Positions 7,599-17,211 of a DNA stretch of 64,000 nt are shown piece after piece. The translations under genes were made by a program, and so were the position numbers. The stretch's first letter is position 1. Each line of letters begins with the position of its first letter. Under the pieces are notes generated by a model, which saw only the letters and a list, made by a program, of their open reading frames with translations, was not told the DNA's origin and made no database searches. Origin of the DNA: Caldinitratiruptor microaerophilus (lineage in GTDB: Bacteria; Bacillota; Sulfobacillia; Symbiobacteriales; ZC4RG38); the NCBI RefSeq assembly GCF_025999835.1, contig NZ_AP025628.1, positions 62,001-126,000 of the forward strand, in the 5' to 3' direction.

Positions 7599-8375
7599 TC
7601 AGGCGGCGCTCATGCCGCCGTCGACCAGGATGATCTGCCCCGTGATGTACGAGGCGGCCGCGGACGCCAGGAACACGGCGACCCCCATGAGCTCGCCCTC
7701 GCGTCCGACGCGCCCCATCGGCACCGTCCGGATGATGGCCTCTTCCGCCTTCTCCAGGACACCCCGGGAAAGGCGGGTGGGGAAGAAGCCGGGTGCGATG
7801 CAGTTCACCCGGACTCCGTGCGGCGCCCACTTCACGGCCAGGTCGCGGGTCAGGGCGATCACGCCGCCCTTGCTTGCGGCGTAACCGACCGCATCCAGCA
7901 CCTGCGGCGGGGTGCCGTACAGTCCGACCACCGACGCCACGTTGATGATCGCCCCCCGCCCCCGGTCGACCATCCGGCGGCCGACCGCCTGGCAGCAGAG
8001 GAACGTCCCCGTCAGGTTGATGTCGAGCACCCGGCGCCATTCAGCCAGCGGCATCTCCAGCGCGGGCGCGCCCCAGCTCACCCCCGCGCTGTTGACGAGG
8101 ACGTCCACCGGCCCCAGGCGGTTCTCGACGGCCTCCACGAGGCGCTGGACGCTGTCCGGATCGGACACGTCGGCTTCCAGGGCCATGTGCTCGATTCCCT
8201 GCCGGGCGAGTTCCTCGGCGGCACTGTCGAGCCATTCCCGGCGCCGGGCGGTGACGGCCACCCGGGCCCCCGCCTGGCCGAGGCCGATCGCCATCTCGAG
8301 GCCGAGGCCCCTCGATCCGCCGGTCACCAGCGCCACCTGTCCGCTCAGGTCGAAGAGATCTCGGATATCCCTCAC
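7599..8375 (-). CDS. Short-chain dehydrogenase/reductase (SDR), gluconate 5-dehydrogenase-like
   Basis: 258 aa classical SDR: TGGSRGLG cofactor loop near residues 17-24, NSAG structural motif, and catalytic YAASKGG following VASVVG, then IAPGFFPTR. The GTG at 8375 with an AGGGAGAAGG ribosome binding site is chosen; the open frame up to 8666 is not conserved in sequence character. The first residues (DLFDLSGQVALVTG) and the GAPALEMPL and GFFPTRLSRGVLEK blocks closely match the SDR at 26835, so the two are recent paralogs. It is followed by the MetX-like gene. The substrate is unknown; oxidation of a 3-hydroxyacyl or sugar acid is possible. Confidence 0.87.
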   Translation of the reverse strand: MRDIRDLFDLSGQVALVTGGSRGLGLEMAIGLGQAGARVAVTARRREWLDSAAEELARQGIEHMALEADVSDPDSVQRLVEAVENRLGPVDVLVNSAGVSWGAPALEMPLAEWRRVLDINLTGTFLCCQAVGRRMVDRGRGAIINVASVVGLYGTPPQVLDAVGYAASKGGVIALTRDLAVKWAPHGVRVNCIAPGFFPTRLSRGVLEKAEEAIIRTVPMGRVGREGELMGVAVFLASAAASYITGQIILVDGGMSAA

Positions 8376-8668
8376 GCTGGCCTTCTCCCTTTCCGGTCCC
8401 CCACCTTGACTGCTGGCGCGGCGCAGGCCGCGATGGAAGTGGTTGGCCACCCACGCGGCTCTTCCCTCCTTGCCGCGACCCGTGTCGAACAGCGGGGCAC
8501 GCCGCCGAGCGCCCGCCGCCGACCCGTTGCACCGGGGAGACCGGTCGCTTATAGTGTTAAGTAGATTCGGGCTTTGTCCGGTTGTATCCTGTTTGTGATG
8601 TGACGAACAAACTTCGGCGGGGGTCCGGCGCACCGGAGTCGGGGCCGGACCGGGGGAGCGGGTCACGG

Positions 8669-9436
8669 ATGAGCCACTGGACGGCGGCGCTTCACGACAT
8701 CGCCACGGCCCTGGTCCGGTCGGAGCGCAAGGCGACGGTCCTGACCGGGGCCGGCATCTCCATCCCGAGCGGCGTGCCCTCCTTCCGCGGCGAGAAGGGG
8801 CTCTGGGAGCGCTATGACCCGGCCGAGTACGCCCACATCGACGCCTTCCACCGCCAGCCGGCGCGGGTGTGGCAGATGCTGCGCGAGCTCCGCCAGGTCA
8901 TCGAGCGCGCCCGGCCCAACCCGGCCCACCTCGCCCTGGCGCGGCTCGAGGAGCTCGGCTACCTCCGGGCCGTGGTGACGCAGAACGTCGACGGCCTGCA
9001 CCAGGCAGCCGGCAGCCGGGACGTGGTCGAACTTCACGGCAGCTACCGGGAGGTCGTCTGCCTGGCCTGCGGGGCCCGGTACCCGTGGGATTCCCTGGAG
9101 CTGCTGGCGCCGGACGAGACCCCGCCCCGCTGTACGTGTGGCGGTCTCTTGAAGCCGGACGTGGTCCTGTTCGGGGAACTCCTCCCCCGGTACCCCCTCA
9201 TCCGGGCGTGGGTGGAAGCCCAGAACTGCGATACCCTGCTCGTCATCGGCACCTCGGCGGAGGTGGAACCTGCGGCCAGCCTGCCCGCCGTCGCCCGGAA
9301 CGCGGGCGCCCGGATCGTCGAGATCAACCCGCACCCCGCCCTGGATGCCGACTTCACGCTCGCCGCCCCGGCGGAGGAGGTCCTGCCCCGGCTGGTCGAG
9401 GTGGTGGAGGAGATCCGCGGCACGTCGGCGGCGTGA
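8669..9436 (+). CDS. NAD-dependent protein deacylase, sirtuin (Sir2/CobB family)
   Basis: 255 aa. Motifs in order: GAGISIPSGVPSFRG (27-41) for NAD binding, TQNVDGLHQ (104-112), catalytic HGS (His123), a zinc ribbon with C131/C134 and C155/C157, LKPDVVLFGE, then IGTSAEVEP and INPHP near the C-terminus. Sirtuins remove acyl groups from protein lysines using NAD+ and often control acyl-CoA synthetases, which fits the many CoA ligases in this window. The ATG at 8669 follows a GGGGGAG site. The second zinc pair is C-x-C, seen in some prokaryotic members. Class III (desuccinylase) Tyr/Arg pairs are not obvious. Confidence 0.93.
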   Translation: MSHWTAALHDIATALVRSERKATVLTGAGISIPSGVPSFRGEKGLWERYDPAEYAHIDAFHRQPARVWQMLRELRQVIERARPNPAHLALARLEELGYLRAVVTQNVDGLHQAAGSRDVVELHGSYREVVCLACGARYPWDSLELLAPDETPPRCTCGGLLKPDVVLFGELLPRYPLIRAWVEAQNCDTLLVIGTSAEVEPAASLPAVARNAGARIVEINPHPALDADFTLAAPAEEVLPRLVEVVEEIRGTSAA

Positions 9437-9493
9437 GGTGCCACGAAGAACCTTCGGCCTCCGTCCGGGTGGGGCGGAGGTCGTTTCGCGCCG

Positions 9494-10249
9494 GTGTCCC
9501 CGGAGCCGGACCGCACAGGAGGAAACGGAGGCGCGCCTGGCGAATTAGCCTCCACCGGCCGGTCGGTAGAAGCTGGACACCGGCGGGTCACCGGGAACCG
9601 TGGGCGGCTGCCGCCCGGCGACAGGGGGGAACGGGCGATCCGGACGCCGAAGGGGACGGAGAAACGGGCGCACAGACGGGCGCCCAGGGAGCAGGAGATC
9701 CGGCAGGCGGCCCTGCGCCTGTTTCGGGAGAAAGGGTACCACGCGACGTCGATCCAGGACCTGGCCCGGGCCGTCGGGCTCCAGAAGGCCAGTCTCTACT
9801 ACTACTTCTCGACCAAGGAGGAGCTGCTGGCGGGGATCGCCGCCGAGGCCATCACGCGTTACACCGGTTCGCTCGAGCAGATCGCCACGGGGCCCGGAAG
9901 CGCGCGGGAGAAGCTGCAGGCGGCCATCCGCAATCACCTGGTGACCCTGGCCGCCCACCGGGATCTGGTGACGATCTACCTCCGCGACTCGTACGCCCTG
10001 ACGCCGGAGCAGCAGGAGCCGGTGCGGCGCGAGGGCCGGCGGTACGTGGAGCTGTTCGAGCGCATCATCCGCGAGGGCATCGAGACGGGGGACTTCGCGA
10101 GCGAGGACCCGAAGATGGCGGCGCTGGCGGTGGTCGGCGCCTGCAACTGGTTCTACACCTGGTTCGACGAGGGAGGGCGCCTCAGCCCCGAGGCGATCGC
10201 CGAGCGCTTCGCCGCCACCTTCCTCGATGGCCTGGCGGCCCGCAGGTAG
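9494..10249 (+). CDS. TetR/AcrR-family regulator, FadR/KstR-like
   Basis: The DNA-binding domain starts around residue 60: REQEIRQAALRLFREKGYHATSIQDLARAVGLQKASLYYYFSTKEELL, shown here only by its landmarks IRQAALRLF, GYHATS and ASLYYYF. The C-terminal half resembles the TetR_C group of fatty-acid degradation regulators. The start is unclear. GTG 9494 gives 251 aa with an unusual 55-residue leader; a good GGGGGG ribosome binding site stands before an ATC near 9636, and no ATG or GTG lies between. A probable role is control of lipid or acyl-CoA genes, inferred from family. The next gene follows in the same frame after a short gap. Confidence 0.85.
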   Translation: MSPEPDRTGGNGGAPGELASTGRSVEAGHRRVTGNRGRLPPGDRGERAIRTPKGTEKRAHRRAPREQEIRQAALRLFREKGYHATSIQDLARAVGLQKASLYYYFSTKEELLAGIAAEAITRYTGSLEQIATGPGSAREKLQAAIRNHLVTLAAHRDLVTIYLRDSYALTPEQQEPVRREGRRYVELFERIIREGIETGDFASEDPKMAALAVVGACNWFYTWFDEGGRLSPEAIAERFAATFLDGLAARR

Positions 10250-10294
10250 CACCGGTCGAGGGGCACCGGTGGTGAGAAAGCGGGGGAGAGCGCC

Positions 10295-11077
10295 CTGTCG
10301 CAGGAGGCCCGCAGCCTCTACGGTGGCCGCGACCCGGGCCCGCGCCGGTACGGCGACGGGCCGGTCGCGCTGTGCACACTCGGGACGGTCGGGCTTGACG
10401 AAGCCGTGGCGGCGGCCGACCCTGCCGCCGGGGCCTGCATCGGACTCGCCGGGCCGCTGGTGGTGGGCGACCACGGGGTGGAGCGCCTGGCGTGGGCCCT
10501 CCTGGACCGGCCGAGCCTCCGCTTCCTCGTCGTGGCAGGGGCGGAGGCGCCGGACCGCCGGGTGGCCGGAGCCCTCCGGGACCTGTGGGCGGGGCGCTGG
10601 CGGCCGCCGAACCTCTCGGAGGCCGAGGTGGCCGCGCTGCGGCAGCAGGTCGAGCTGGTCGACCGGGCCGGCCTCACGGATCCGGCTGCCGTCGCCGGGG
10701 CAGTACGGTCGTGCGCCGCCCGGAACCCCGGCCGGTGGCAGGGCCGGCGCCCGCCCGGGTTGCCCGTCGAGGTCGTCGACGCCGGCGAGCCCAAGAAGTG
10801 CTTCCTTGCCCCCGACCCGGACGGGTACTTCCTGCTCTCCGTCGACCGCCCGGCCCGGCGGCTCGTGCTCGAGCGGTTCACTGCGGACGGGCGGCGGACC
10901 CACGTGCTTCGGGGCACCACGGCGGATGCCGTGGCGGCCGCGCTCGTCAGGCTCGGCCTTGTGCGCGATCCGGGGCACGCCCTGTACCTGGGGCGGGAAC
11001 TGCAGAAGGCGGAAGTGGCTCTCGCGCTGGGGCTGGCCTACGAACAGGACGTGCCGCTGCGGCTCGAGACGCAGTGA
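10295..11077 (+). CDS. Fusion of an MtrA-like domain and DUF4346
   Basis: The N-terminal half (PVALCTLGTVGL, then CIGLAGPLVVGDHGVERL, RFLVVAGAEAP and LRQQVELVDRAG) resembles tetrahydromethanopterin S-methyltransferase subunit A (MtrA), whose equivalents read CxIAGPCKTENLGIEK, RFLILCG and QEQVELVD. The C-terminal half (APDPDGYFLLSVD, LERFTADG, HALYLGRELQKAE and YEQDVPL) matches DUF4346. No methanogenesis genes are near, so it is not a canonical Mtr subunit. No ATG or GTG opens the conserved part: I propose CTG 10295 behind GGGGGAG, because GTG 10406 would remove the first strand. The TetR gene just upstream is probably its regulator or operon partner. The role is unknown. Confidence 0.7.
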   Translation: MSQEARSLYGGRDPGPRRYGDGPVALCTLGTVGLDEAVAAADPAAGACIGLAGPLVVGDHGVERLAWALLDRPSLRFLVVAGAEAPDRRVAGALRDLWAGRWRPPNLSEAEVAALRQQVELVDRAGLTDPAAVAGAVRSCAARNPGRWQGRRPPGLPVEVVDAGEPKKCFLAPDPDGYFLLSVDRPARRLVLERFTADGRRTHVLRGTTADAVAAALVRLGLVRDPGHALYLGRELQKAEVALALGLAYEQDVPLRLETQ

Positions 11078-11109
11078 ACCACCCCCGGGGCGCCCGCCCC
11101 GGGGGTGGT
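11078..11109. terminator. Bidirectional hairpin between convergent genes
   Basis: ACCACCCCCGGGGCG and its exact reverse complement, separated by CC, form a 15-bp GC stem directly after the DUF4346 stop and 11 bp from the YceI stop. The T-run is weak (TCGTCT), so termination efficiency is uncertain. Confidence 0.6.
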
Positions 11110-11120
11110 CGTCTCGCCGG

Positions 11121-11669
11121 TCAGGCGGCGGCAGCCTGCTTGATCGCCTCGACCTCCACGGAGATCCGTACCTCTTCGCCCACCAGGATCCCGCCGGTCT
11201 CGAGCACCACGTTCCAGTTGAGCCCGAAGTCCTTGCGGTTGATCTTCCCCGACACGGTGAAGGCGGCCCGTTCGTTGCCCCACGGGTCCTTGGCCTGACC
11301 CTCGGACGTGAGGGAGAGCGTGACCGGCCGGGTGACGCCGCGGATGGTGAGATCACCGGTCATCTCGTACTCGTTCTCCCCCTTGCGGCGGATCTCCCGG
11401 CTCTTGAACGTGATCTTGGGGAAGTTGGCGGCGTCGAAGAAGTCCGGGGACCGCAGGTGCTCGTCCCGCTGGGGCTCCCGGGTGTCGATGCTGGCCACGT
11501 CGATCGTGACCTCGGCCTGGGCGGTGGTCAGATCGGACGGATCGGCGAGGATGTGCCCCTCGACCCCCGCGAAGCGACCCTTCACGGTCGCGATCATCAT
11601 GTGCCGCACGGCGAACTCCACGGTGGTGTGGGAAGGATCGATCACCCATCTGGACAGGTTGGCGGACAT
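11121..11669 (-). CDS. YceI family protein (polyisoprenoid-binding-like lipocalin fold)
   Basis: 182 aa, cytoplasmic version without signal peptide. Family blocks: WVIDPSHTTVEFAVRHMMIATVKGRF, given here by its landmarks DPSHTTVEF and KGRF, then HLRSPDFFDAANFPKITF, GDLTIRGVTRPVTL and DFGLNWN. YceI proteins bind long-chain isoprenoids or amphiphiles; a cytoplasmic form may carry a quinone or lipid precursor. An AGGAGG ribosome binding site precedes the ATG at 11669, and a sigma-A promoter lies at 11762-11791. The gene is transcribed alone and ends at a shared hairpin. Confidence 0.92.
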   Translation of the reverse strand: MSANLSRWVIDPSHTTVEFAVRHMMIATVKGRFAGVEGHILADPSDLTTAQAEVTIDVASIDTREPQRDEHLRSPDFFDAANFPKITFKSREIRRKGENEYEMTGDLTIRGVTRPVTLSLTSEGQAKDPWGNERAAFTVSGKINRKDFGLNWNVVLETGGILVGEEVRISVEVEAIKQAAAA

Positions 11670-11761
11670 CGGCAGACCTCCTCATGAATCGTGCACTGCA
11701 GCCACCGGAAGTGGATGGAGAATCTTAGCTTCCCTACGGGAAGTGGATTCACCTGCTGCAG

Positions 11762-11791
11762 ATTATAGGGTACGGAGGAAGCCTGTGTACA
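11762..11791 (-). promoter_or_regulatory. Sigma-A promoter for the YceI gene
   Basis: On the minus strand: TGTACA (-35), 18-bp spacer, TATAAT (-10). Two copies of GGAAGTGGAT lie between it and the gene (about 11707 and 11739) and could be regulator sites. Confidence 0.65.
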
Positions 11792-11869
11792 GTACTGACA
11801 AAGTATGCACCGAGTAACGACTTCGTAAGGAGTTTTCGAGCCCCGACTCGCCGGTGCGGAGATGGACCA

Positions 11870-11897
11870 GGGGCGCCCCCTGCGAGTGGGGCGCCCC
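11870..11897 (-). terminator. Hairpin downstream of the fatty acyl-CoA ligase
   Basis: Two GGGGCGCCCC arms separated by 8 nt form a 10-bp stem about 35 bp after the ligase stop. No T-run follows, so this is a weak or rho-assisted terminator. Confidence 0.4.
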
Positions 11898-11931
11898 CGC
11901 GCTCCGTGCATGGCCGTCTGCAGCACCGGCC

Positions 11932-13551
<1,620 letters not shown>

Positions 13552-13655
13552 CGAGCCTTCCCCTCCGTATGGCAAGCGTGACGTGCAGGATGTACGGTTC
13601 GATACCGCCTTGCCCGCCACCTCCAAATCGACGGAACCATTCTGAGGAATGAACG

Positions 13656-13694
13656 CGACGGGGCCGGCAGGGACGGGACCCCGCCGCCCCGTCG
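13656..13694 (-). terminator. Stem-loop between dienoyl-CoA reductase and CoA ligase genes
   Basis: CGACGGGGC (13656-13664) pairs with GCCCCGTCG (13686-13694). It lies 16 bp after the reductase stop. There is no clear T-run; it may attenuate rather than end transcription. Confidence 0.4.
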
Positions 13695-13709
13695 TGCGCG
13701 CCGGCTACC

Positions 13710-14501
13710 CTACCGGGACCCCTTGAAGAGGCCCCGCCCCAGCCACGTGCCCCCGTCGATCGTCAGGACCTCACCGGTGATGAACCCGGCATAGTCCGAG
13801 ACGAGGTAGGCCGCCGCGTGGGCGATCTCTTCCGGCGTACCCATCCGCCCGAGGGGGACGGCCTGGATCACGGCTTGTCGGGCCTCCTCGGTCGGCCAGA
13901 GCTGCGGGGCGGCGCCCGTGCCGTCGACCGGCCCGGGGGCGATGCAGTTCACCCGGATTCCCCGGGGCGCCCACTCCACCGCCAGAGTGCGGGTCATGGC
14001 GAGCACCCCCGCTTTCGCCGCGGCCGAGTGCACGGTTCCCGGCCCGCCCGTCCAGGCGTAGGTGGCGATGATGTTGAGGATGTTCCCGCCCCGGCCCTGG
14101 CCGATCCAGTGGCGGGCCACGGCCCGCGTGCAGTAGAAGGTGCCGTTCAGGACGATGTTCACCACTGCGTTCCAGCCGTTCACCGAGAGCTCCTCGGCCG
14201 GGCAGACGAAGTTACCGGCGGCGTTGTTCACCAGGATGTCGATCTTCCCGAACCGCTCCAGCGTGCGGTTCACCAGGTTGTCCACCTGCCCCGGATCCCG
14301 CACGTCGGTGGGCACGACGAGGGCCTCGCCGCCCCGCCCGGCGATCTCGGCCGCCGCCTTCTCGAGGTTTTCTTGCTTCCGACTTGCGAGCACCACCCGG
14401 GCGCCGAGTCGGGCGAACTCCAGGGCCATCGCCTTGCCGAGGCCCGTGCCCCCACCGGTGATGATCGCCACCCGGTCCGCCAGCGTGCCAGCCGGTAACA
14501 T
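13710..14501 (-). CDS. 2,4-dienoyl-CoA reductase, SDR type (FadH/DECR-like)
   Basis: 263 aa SDR with TGGGTGLG (15-22) and NNAAGNF. The active site differs from the usual YxxxK: Y148 in ATYAW, then S159 and K163 in HSAAAKAG. This Tyr-Ser-Lys arrangement is the signature of the NADPH-dependent 2,4-dienoyl-CoA reductases (mitochondrial DECR1 and Bacillus YkuF). It would reduce dienoyl-CoA intermediates of polyunsaturated fatty acid oxidation. It starts 13 bp after the acyl-CoA dehydrogenase stop, with GGAGGG upstream, so the two are one operon from the sigma-54 site at 15704. Confidence 0.88.
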   Translation of the reverse strand: MLPAGTLADRVAIITGGGTGLGKAMALEFARLGARVVLASRKQENLEKAAAEIAGRGGEALVVPTDVRDPGQVDNLVNRTLERFGKIDILVNNAAGNFVCPAEELSVNGWNAVVNIVLNGTFYCTRAVARHWIGQGRGGNILNIIATYAWTGGPGTVHSAAAKAGVLAMTRTLAVEWAPRGIRVNCIAPGPVDGTGAAPQLWPTEEARQAVIQAVPLGRMGTPEEIAHAAAYLVSDYAGFITGEVLTIDGGTWLGRGLFKGSR

Positions 14502-14514
14502 GCCATGCCCTCCT

Positions 14515-15663
14515 TCAGGACCTCGACTTCAGCAGTTGCCGGGCGATCACGAGCCGCTGGATCTGGTTGGTCCCCTCGTAGATCTGGGTGATCTTGGCGT
14601 CCCGCATGAGCTTCTCGACGGGGTAGTCCCGCATGTACCCGTTGCCGCCGAGGATCTGCACGGCGTCGGTGGTCACCCTCATGGCGACGTCGCTGGCGAA
14701 GCACTTCGCCATGGCTCCCTCCGCCGTTCCGGGCTGCCCCTGGTCCTGGAGCCAGGCCGCGCGCCAGACCAGGAGCCGGGCGGCGTCGATGTTCATGGCC
14801 ATGTCCGCCAGCATGGCCTGGATCATCTGGAACTCGGCGATCGGCCGGCCGAAGGCGTGCCGCTCCCTGGCGTAAGCCAGCGCCTCCTCCATGGCCCGTC
14901 GCGCCACGCCCACCGCCGCAGCGCCGATACCGGGGCGTGTGCGGTCGAGCGTCTGCATCGCCAGCTTGAATCCCTGCCCCTCGGCACCCAGGCGGTTGGC
15001 GGCCGGGACGACCGCCTCCTCGAAGATCACTTCGCCTACGTGCGAAGCCCGGTCACCCATCTTCCTCTCCTTCTTGCCCGCTCTCACGCCCGGGGTGTCG
15101 CCCGGGACGATGAACGCGCAGATGCCCTTGTGGGCGAGGCTCCGGTCCAGGGTCGCGAAGACCACGTAGAGGTCGGCCACGCCGCCGTTCGTGATGAACG
15201 TCTTTGTCCCCGTGATGACGTACTCGTCGCCCACCCGCCTGGCACGGGTGTACATGGCTGCCACGTCGGAGCCGCCGGTGGCCTCGGTGAGGGCGAAGGC
15301 CGCGAGCCGGGGCTCCGCGCAGAACCACGGCAGGAACTTCCGCTTCTGCTCGTCGGTACCGGCGAGCAGGATGGGCTCCAGGGCCAGGTTGTTGGCGCTG
15401 ATCGAGCCGCTGATGCCCAGGCACCCCCAGGCCAGTTCCTCCTCGATCAGGCAGCCCTCCAGGTTGCCGAGGCCCTGCCCGCCGTACTCCGGCGGGACGT
15501 GAACGTTCATGAGCCCCAGTTCGTGCGCCTTCCGGATGACTTCCCAGGCCGGCTCCTCGGTCTCGTCGTGCTTGGGCGCGATGGGCTTGATCTCCGTCTC
15601 GGAGAACTCGTGGGCGAGGTTCCGGAGGGCCTCCTGCTCCGGGCTGAGCTGGAACGTGACCAT
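14515..15663 (-). CDS. Acyl-CoA dehydrogenase
   Basis: 382 aa FAD enzyme, full length. N-terminal helical domain, then FALTEATGGSDVAAM (FAD/acyl contact), TKTFITNGG, DRASHVGEVIFE, and the C-terminal domain with YARERHAFGRPIAEFQ, QILGGNGYMRDYPVEKL and IYEGTNQIQR, where E363 is the catalytic base position of the medium/short-chain enzymes. It catalyses alpha,beta-dehydrogenation of acyl-CoA. The ATG at 15663 has GGAGGGG 6 bp upstream and lies about 40 bp from a -24/-12 promoter on the minus strand. The electron acceptor ETF is not in the window. Confidence 0.94.
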   Translation of the reverse strand: MVTFQLSPEQEALRNLAHEFSETEIKPIAPKHDETEEPAWEVIRKAHELGLMNVHVPPEYGGQGLGNLEGCLIEEELAWGCLGISGSISANNLALEPILLAGTDEQKRKFLPWFCAEPRLAAFALTEATGGSDVAAMYTRARRVGDEYVITGTKTFITNGGVADLYVVFATLDRSLAHKGICAFIVPGDTPGVRAGKKERKMGDRASHVGEVIFEEAVVPAANRLGAEGQGFKLAMQTLDRTRPGIGAAAVGVARRAMEEALAYARERHAFGRPIAEFQMIQAMLADMAMNIDAARLLVWRAAWLQDQGQPGTAEGAMAKCFASDVAMRVTTDAVQILGGNGYMRDYPVEKLMRDAKITQIYEGTNQIQRLVIARQLLKSRS

Positions 15664-15703
15664 GTTTTCCCCTCCACGGCGAGCGTTGACCGCTCCCACT
15701 TCA

Positions 15704-15719
15704 CGCAAGACCCATGCCA
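15704..15719 (-). promoter_or_regulatory. Sigma-54 (-24/-12) promoter for the acyl-CoA dehydrogenase operon
   Basis: On the minus strand TGGCATGGGTCTTGCG fits TGGCAC-N5-TTGCA/T with the invariant GG-N10-GC spacing. The predicted transcript start is about 30 bp before the ATG at 15663. A plus-strand sigma-54 site lies 230 bp away, so this 421-bp gap (15664-16084) is a divergent regulatory region. A GCATCACGGGCGATGA-like imperfect palindrome lies at 15808-15823 and could be an enhancer site. I see no gene in the gap. Confidence 0.65.
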
Positions 15720-15948
15720 TCCTGGTGCTGCTCCGGTACCCGGCGGCGCGAGCCTCCCGACACCCTCTCCTGCCGGTGCAGGTTCCACGGCGGGGAGATG
15801 TACTCCTTCATCGCCCGTGATGCAAGCCCCCATCGCGCGAGCGCCCACGGCACGTACCGCCCGACCCGCCCACCCGGGCCCCGTGCCCGAAGGTGCTCCA
15901 GGCCCGCATCTCTGGCACCCGAGTTCGGGAGGGGGGCGGGGGCGCGAC

Positions 15949-15964
15949 TGGCATGAACATTGCA
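15949..15964 (+). promoter_or_regulatory. Sigma-54 (-24/-12) promoter upstream of the hpaB-like remnant
   Basis: TGGCATGAACATTGCA, preceded by C, matches the consensus with exact GG-N10-GC spacing. The remnant gene begins 120 bp downstream. Confidence 0.65.
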
Positions 15965-16084
15965 ACGCGGGGTGTGACAGACACCCGGGGCGGGGGAAGC
16001 TGCCGGGAGAGAACGGCACCGGAGGGGGTGGGAGACCAACCTTCACCCATCACCCACATCGGATGGGAGAGGAGGAATCGGTTC

Positions 16085-16342
16085 ATGGCACTGCGTTCTC
16101 CGGAGCAATACCGCGAGAGCCTTCGCGACGGCCGCAACGTGTACGTGGCGGGCCAGCGAGTGGAGGACGTGACCACTCACCCGGCCATGACTGCCTCGGA
16201 CTTCGCCGGTTACATCGAGGTGGGGACCGTGCACGGGGAAGGGTCCCTCCAGGCGCAGCTCCTGGGCATCTACCGGGATTACGATTTCAACCGATCGCGG
16301 TCTCTGGTGCAGGACATCCTGGCGCGCTCCGTTGATGCGTAA
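16085..16342 (+). pseudogene. Internally deleted 4-hydroxyphenylacetate 3-monooxygenase/4-hydroxybutyryl-CoA dehydratase family gene
   Basis: 85 aa. The first 35 residues (SPEQYRESLRDGRNVYVAGQ, then RVEDVTTHPAM) are the standard N-terminus of the HpaB/4-hydroxybutyryl-CoA dehydratase family. The rest (TASDFAGYIEV, HGEGSLQAQLLGIYRDYDFN) resembles the family C-terminus. The roughly 400 residues in between, which hold the FAD and active sites, are missing in frame. It keeps a strong GAGGAGG ribosome binding site and a sigma-54 promoter. Full-length members are about 480-500 aa. A functional micro-protein is conceivable but less likely than a deletion derivative. Confidence 0.7.
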
Positions 16343-16432
16343 GGGGGGGCCCTTGTTCACCCTGCACCACAAGGTCTGTCCGCCCCACCTGCCCAAGACG
16401 CTTGGCCGGGTAGGCCCGGTGGCCGCGAGGCA

Positions 16433-16470
16433 GGCGGCGGGGTGCCCTGGTGACTGGGCACTCCGCCGCC
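16433..16470 (-). terminator. Terminator hairpin of the liv operon
   Basis: GGCGGCGGGGTGCCC and GGGCACTCCGCCGCC form a 15-bp stem with one G-U pair around an 8-nt loop, 36 bp after the livF stop. Confidence 0.55.
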
Positions 16471-16506
16471 CACGTTCGCGGCTCCACGGGCCCCCTACAC
16501 TCCGAC

Positions 16507-17211
16507 CTAGGCGCCGATGTAGGCTCGGCGGACGTCCTCGCTTCTCACCAGCTCCTCGGCGAGGCCCGTCATGACGATCTGCCCGTTCTCGATCACGTAG
16601 GCACGGTCGGCGAGTTTCAGCGCTGCCTGGGCGTTCTGCTCGGAGAGGAGCACCGTGGTCCCCCGCTCGTGGATGGACCGGATGATCCGGAACATGTCCC
16701 GCACCACCAGGGGAGCGAGCCCCAGCGAGGGCTCGTCGAGGAGGAGGAGCTTCGGCCGGGCCATGAGCGCCCGCCCGATGGCGACCATCTGCTGCTGCCC
16801 GCCGCTGAGGGCCCCCGCCGGCTGGTGTTGCTTCGCGCGCAGGGCCGGGAAGAGGTCGTACACCTCTCGCAGCGTCTCGACCACCTCGCGGCGGTCCCGG
16901 CGAGTGTAGGCACCGAGCAGAAGGTTCTTCTCCACGGAGAGATGCGGGAACAGATGGCGGGCCTCGGGGCAGTGCGACATGCCCAGCCGCACGATCTGAT
17001 CGGGGCGCAGCCCGTCCACTCGCCGACCGTCGAACTCGACCGTACCCGAGACCGGCCGCCGGAGCCCGCTGAGGGTGCGGAACAGCGTGCTCTTGCCGGC
17101 CCCGTTGGCGCCGAGGATGACGACCAGTTCACCCCTGGCGACCTGGATGTGGATATCCCGGAGGGCCAGATAGCTGCCGTAGGCGACGGTGAGGCCCTTG
17201 ACCTCAAGCAA
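16507..17211 (-). CDS. livF: Branched-chain amino acid type ABC transporter ATPase LivF
   Basis: About 234 aa. Walker A GANGAGKST, LivF-type EARHLFPHLSVEKNLLLGAY, signature GALSGGQQQM, Walker B LLLLDEPSLGLAPLVV and H-loop region LLSEQNA, in which Gln replaces the usual His as is normal for LivF. I chose the TTG at 17211 with GGGGGGAG upstream, overlapping the livG stop by 8 bp. It couples ATP hydrolysis to import through LivHM. The promoter-proximal gene is livK, giving the order K-H-M-G-F. Substrate may be a branched-chain amino acid, an amide or a short carboxylate. Confidence 0.92.
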   Translation of the reverse strand: MLEVKGLTVAYGSYLALRDIHIQVARGELVVILGANGAGKSTLFRTLSGLRRPVSGTVEFDGRRVDGLRPDQIVRLGMSHCPEARHLFPHLSVEKNLLLGAYTRRDRREVVETLREVYDLFPALRAKQHQPAGALSGGQQQMVAIGRALMARPKLLLLDEPSLGLAPLVVRDMFRIIRSIHERGTTVLLSEQNAQAALKLADRAYVIENGQIVMTGLAEELVRSEDVRRAYIGA

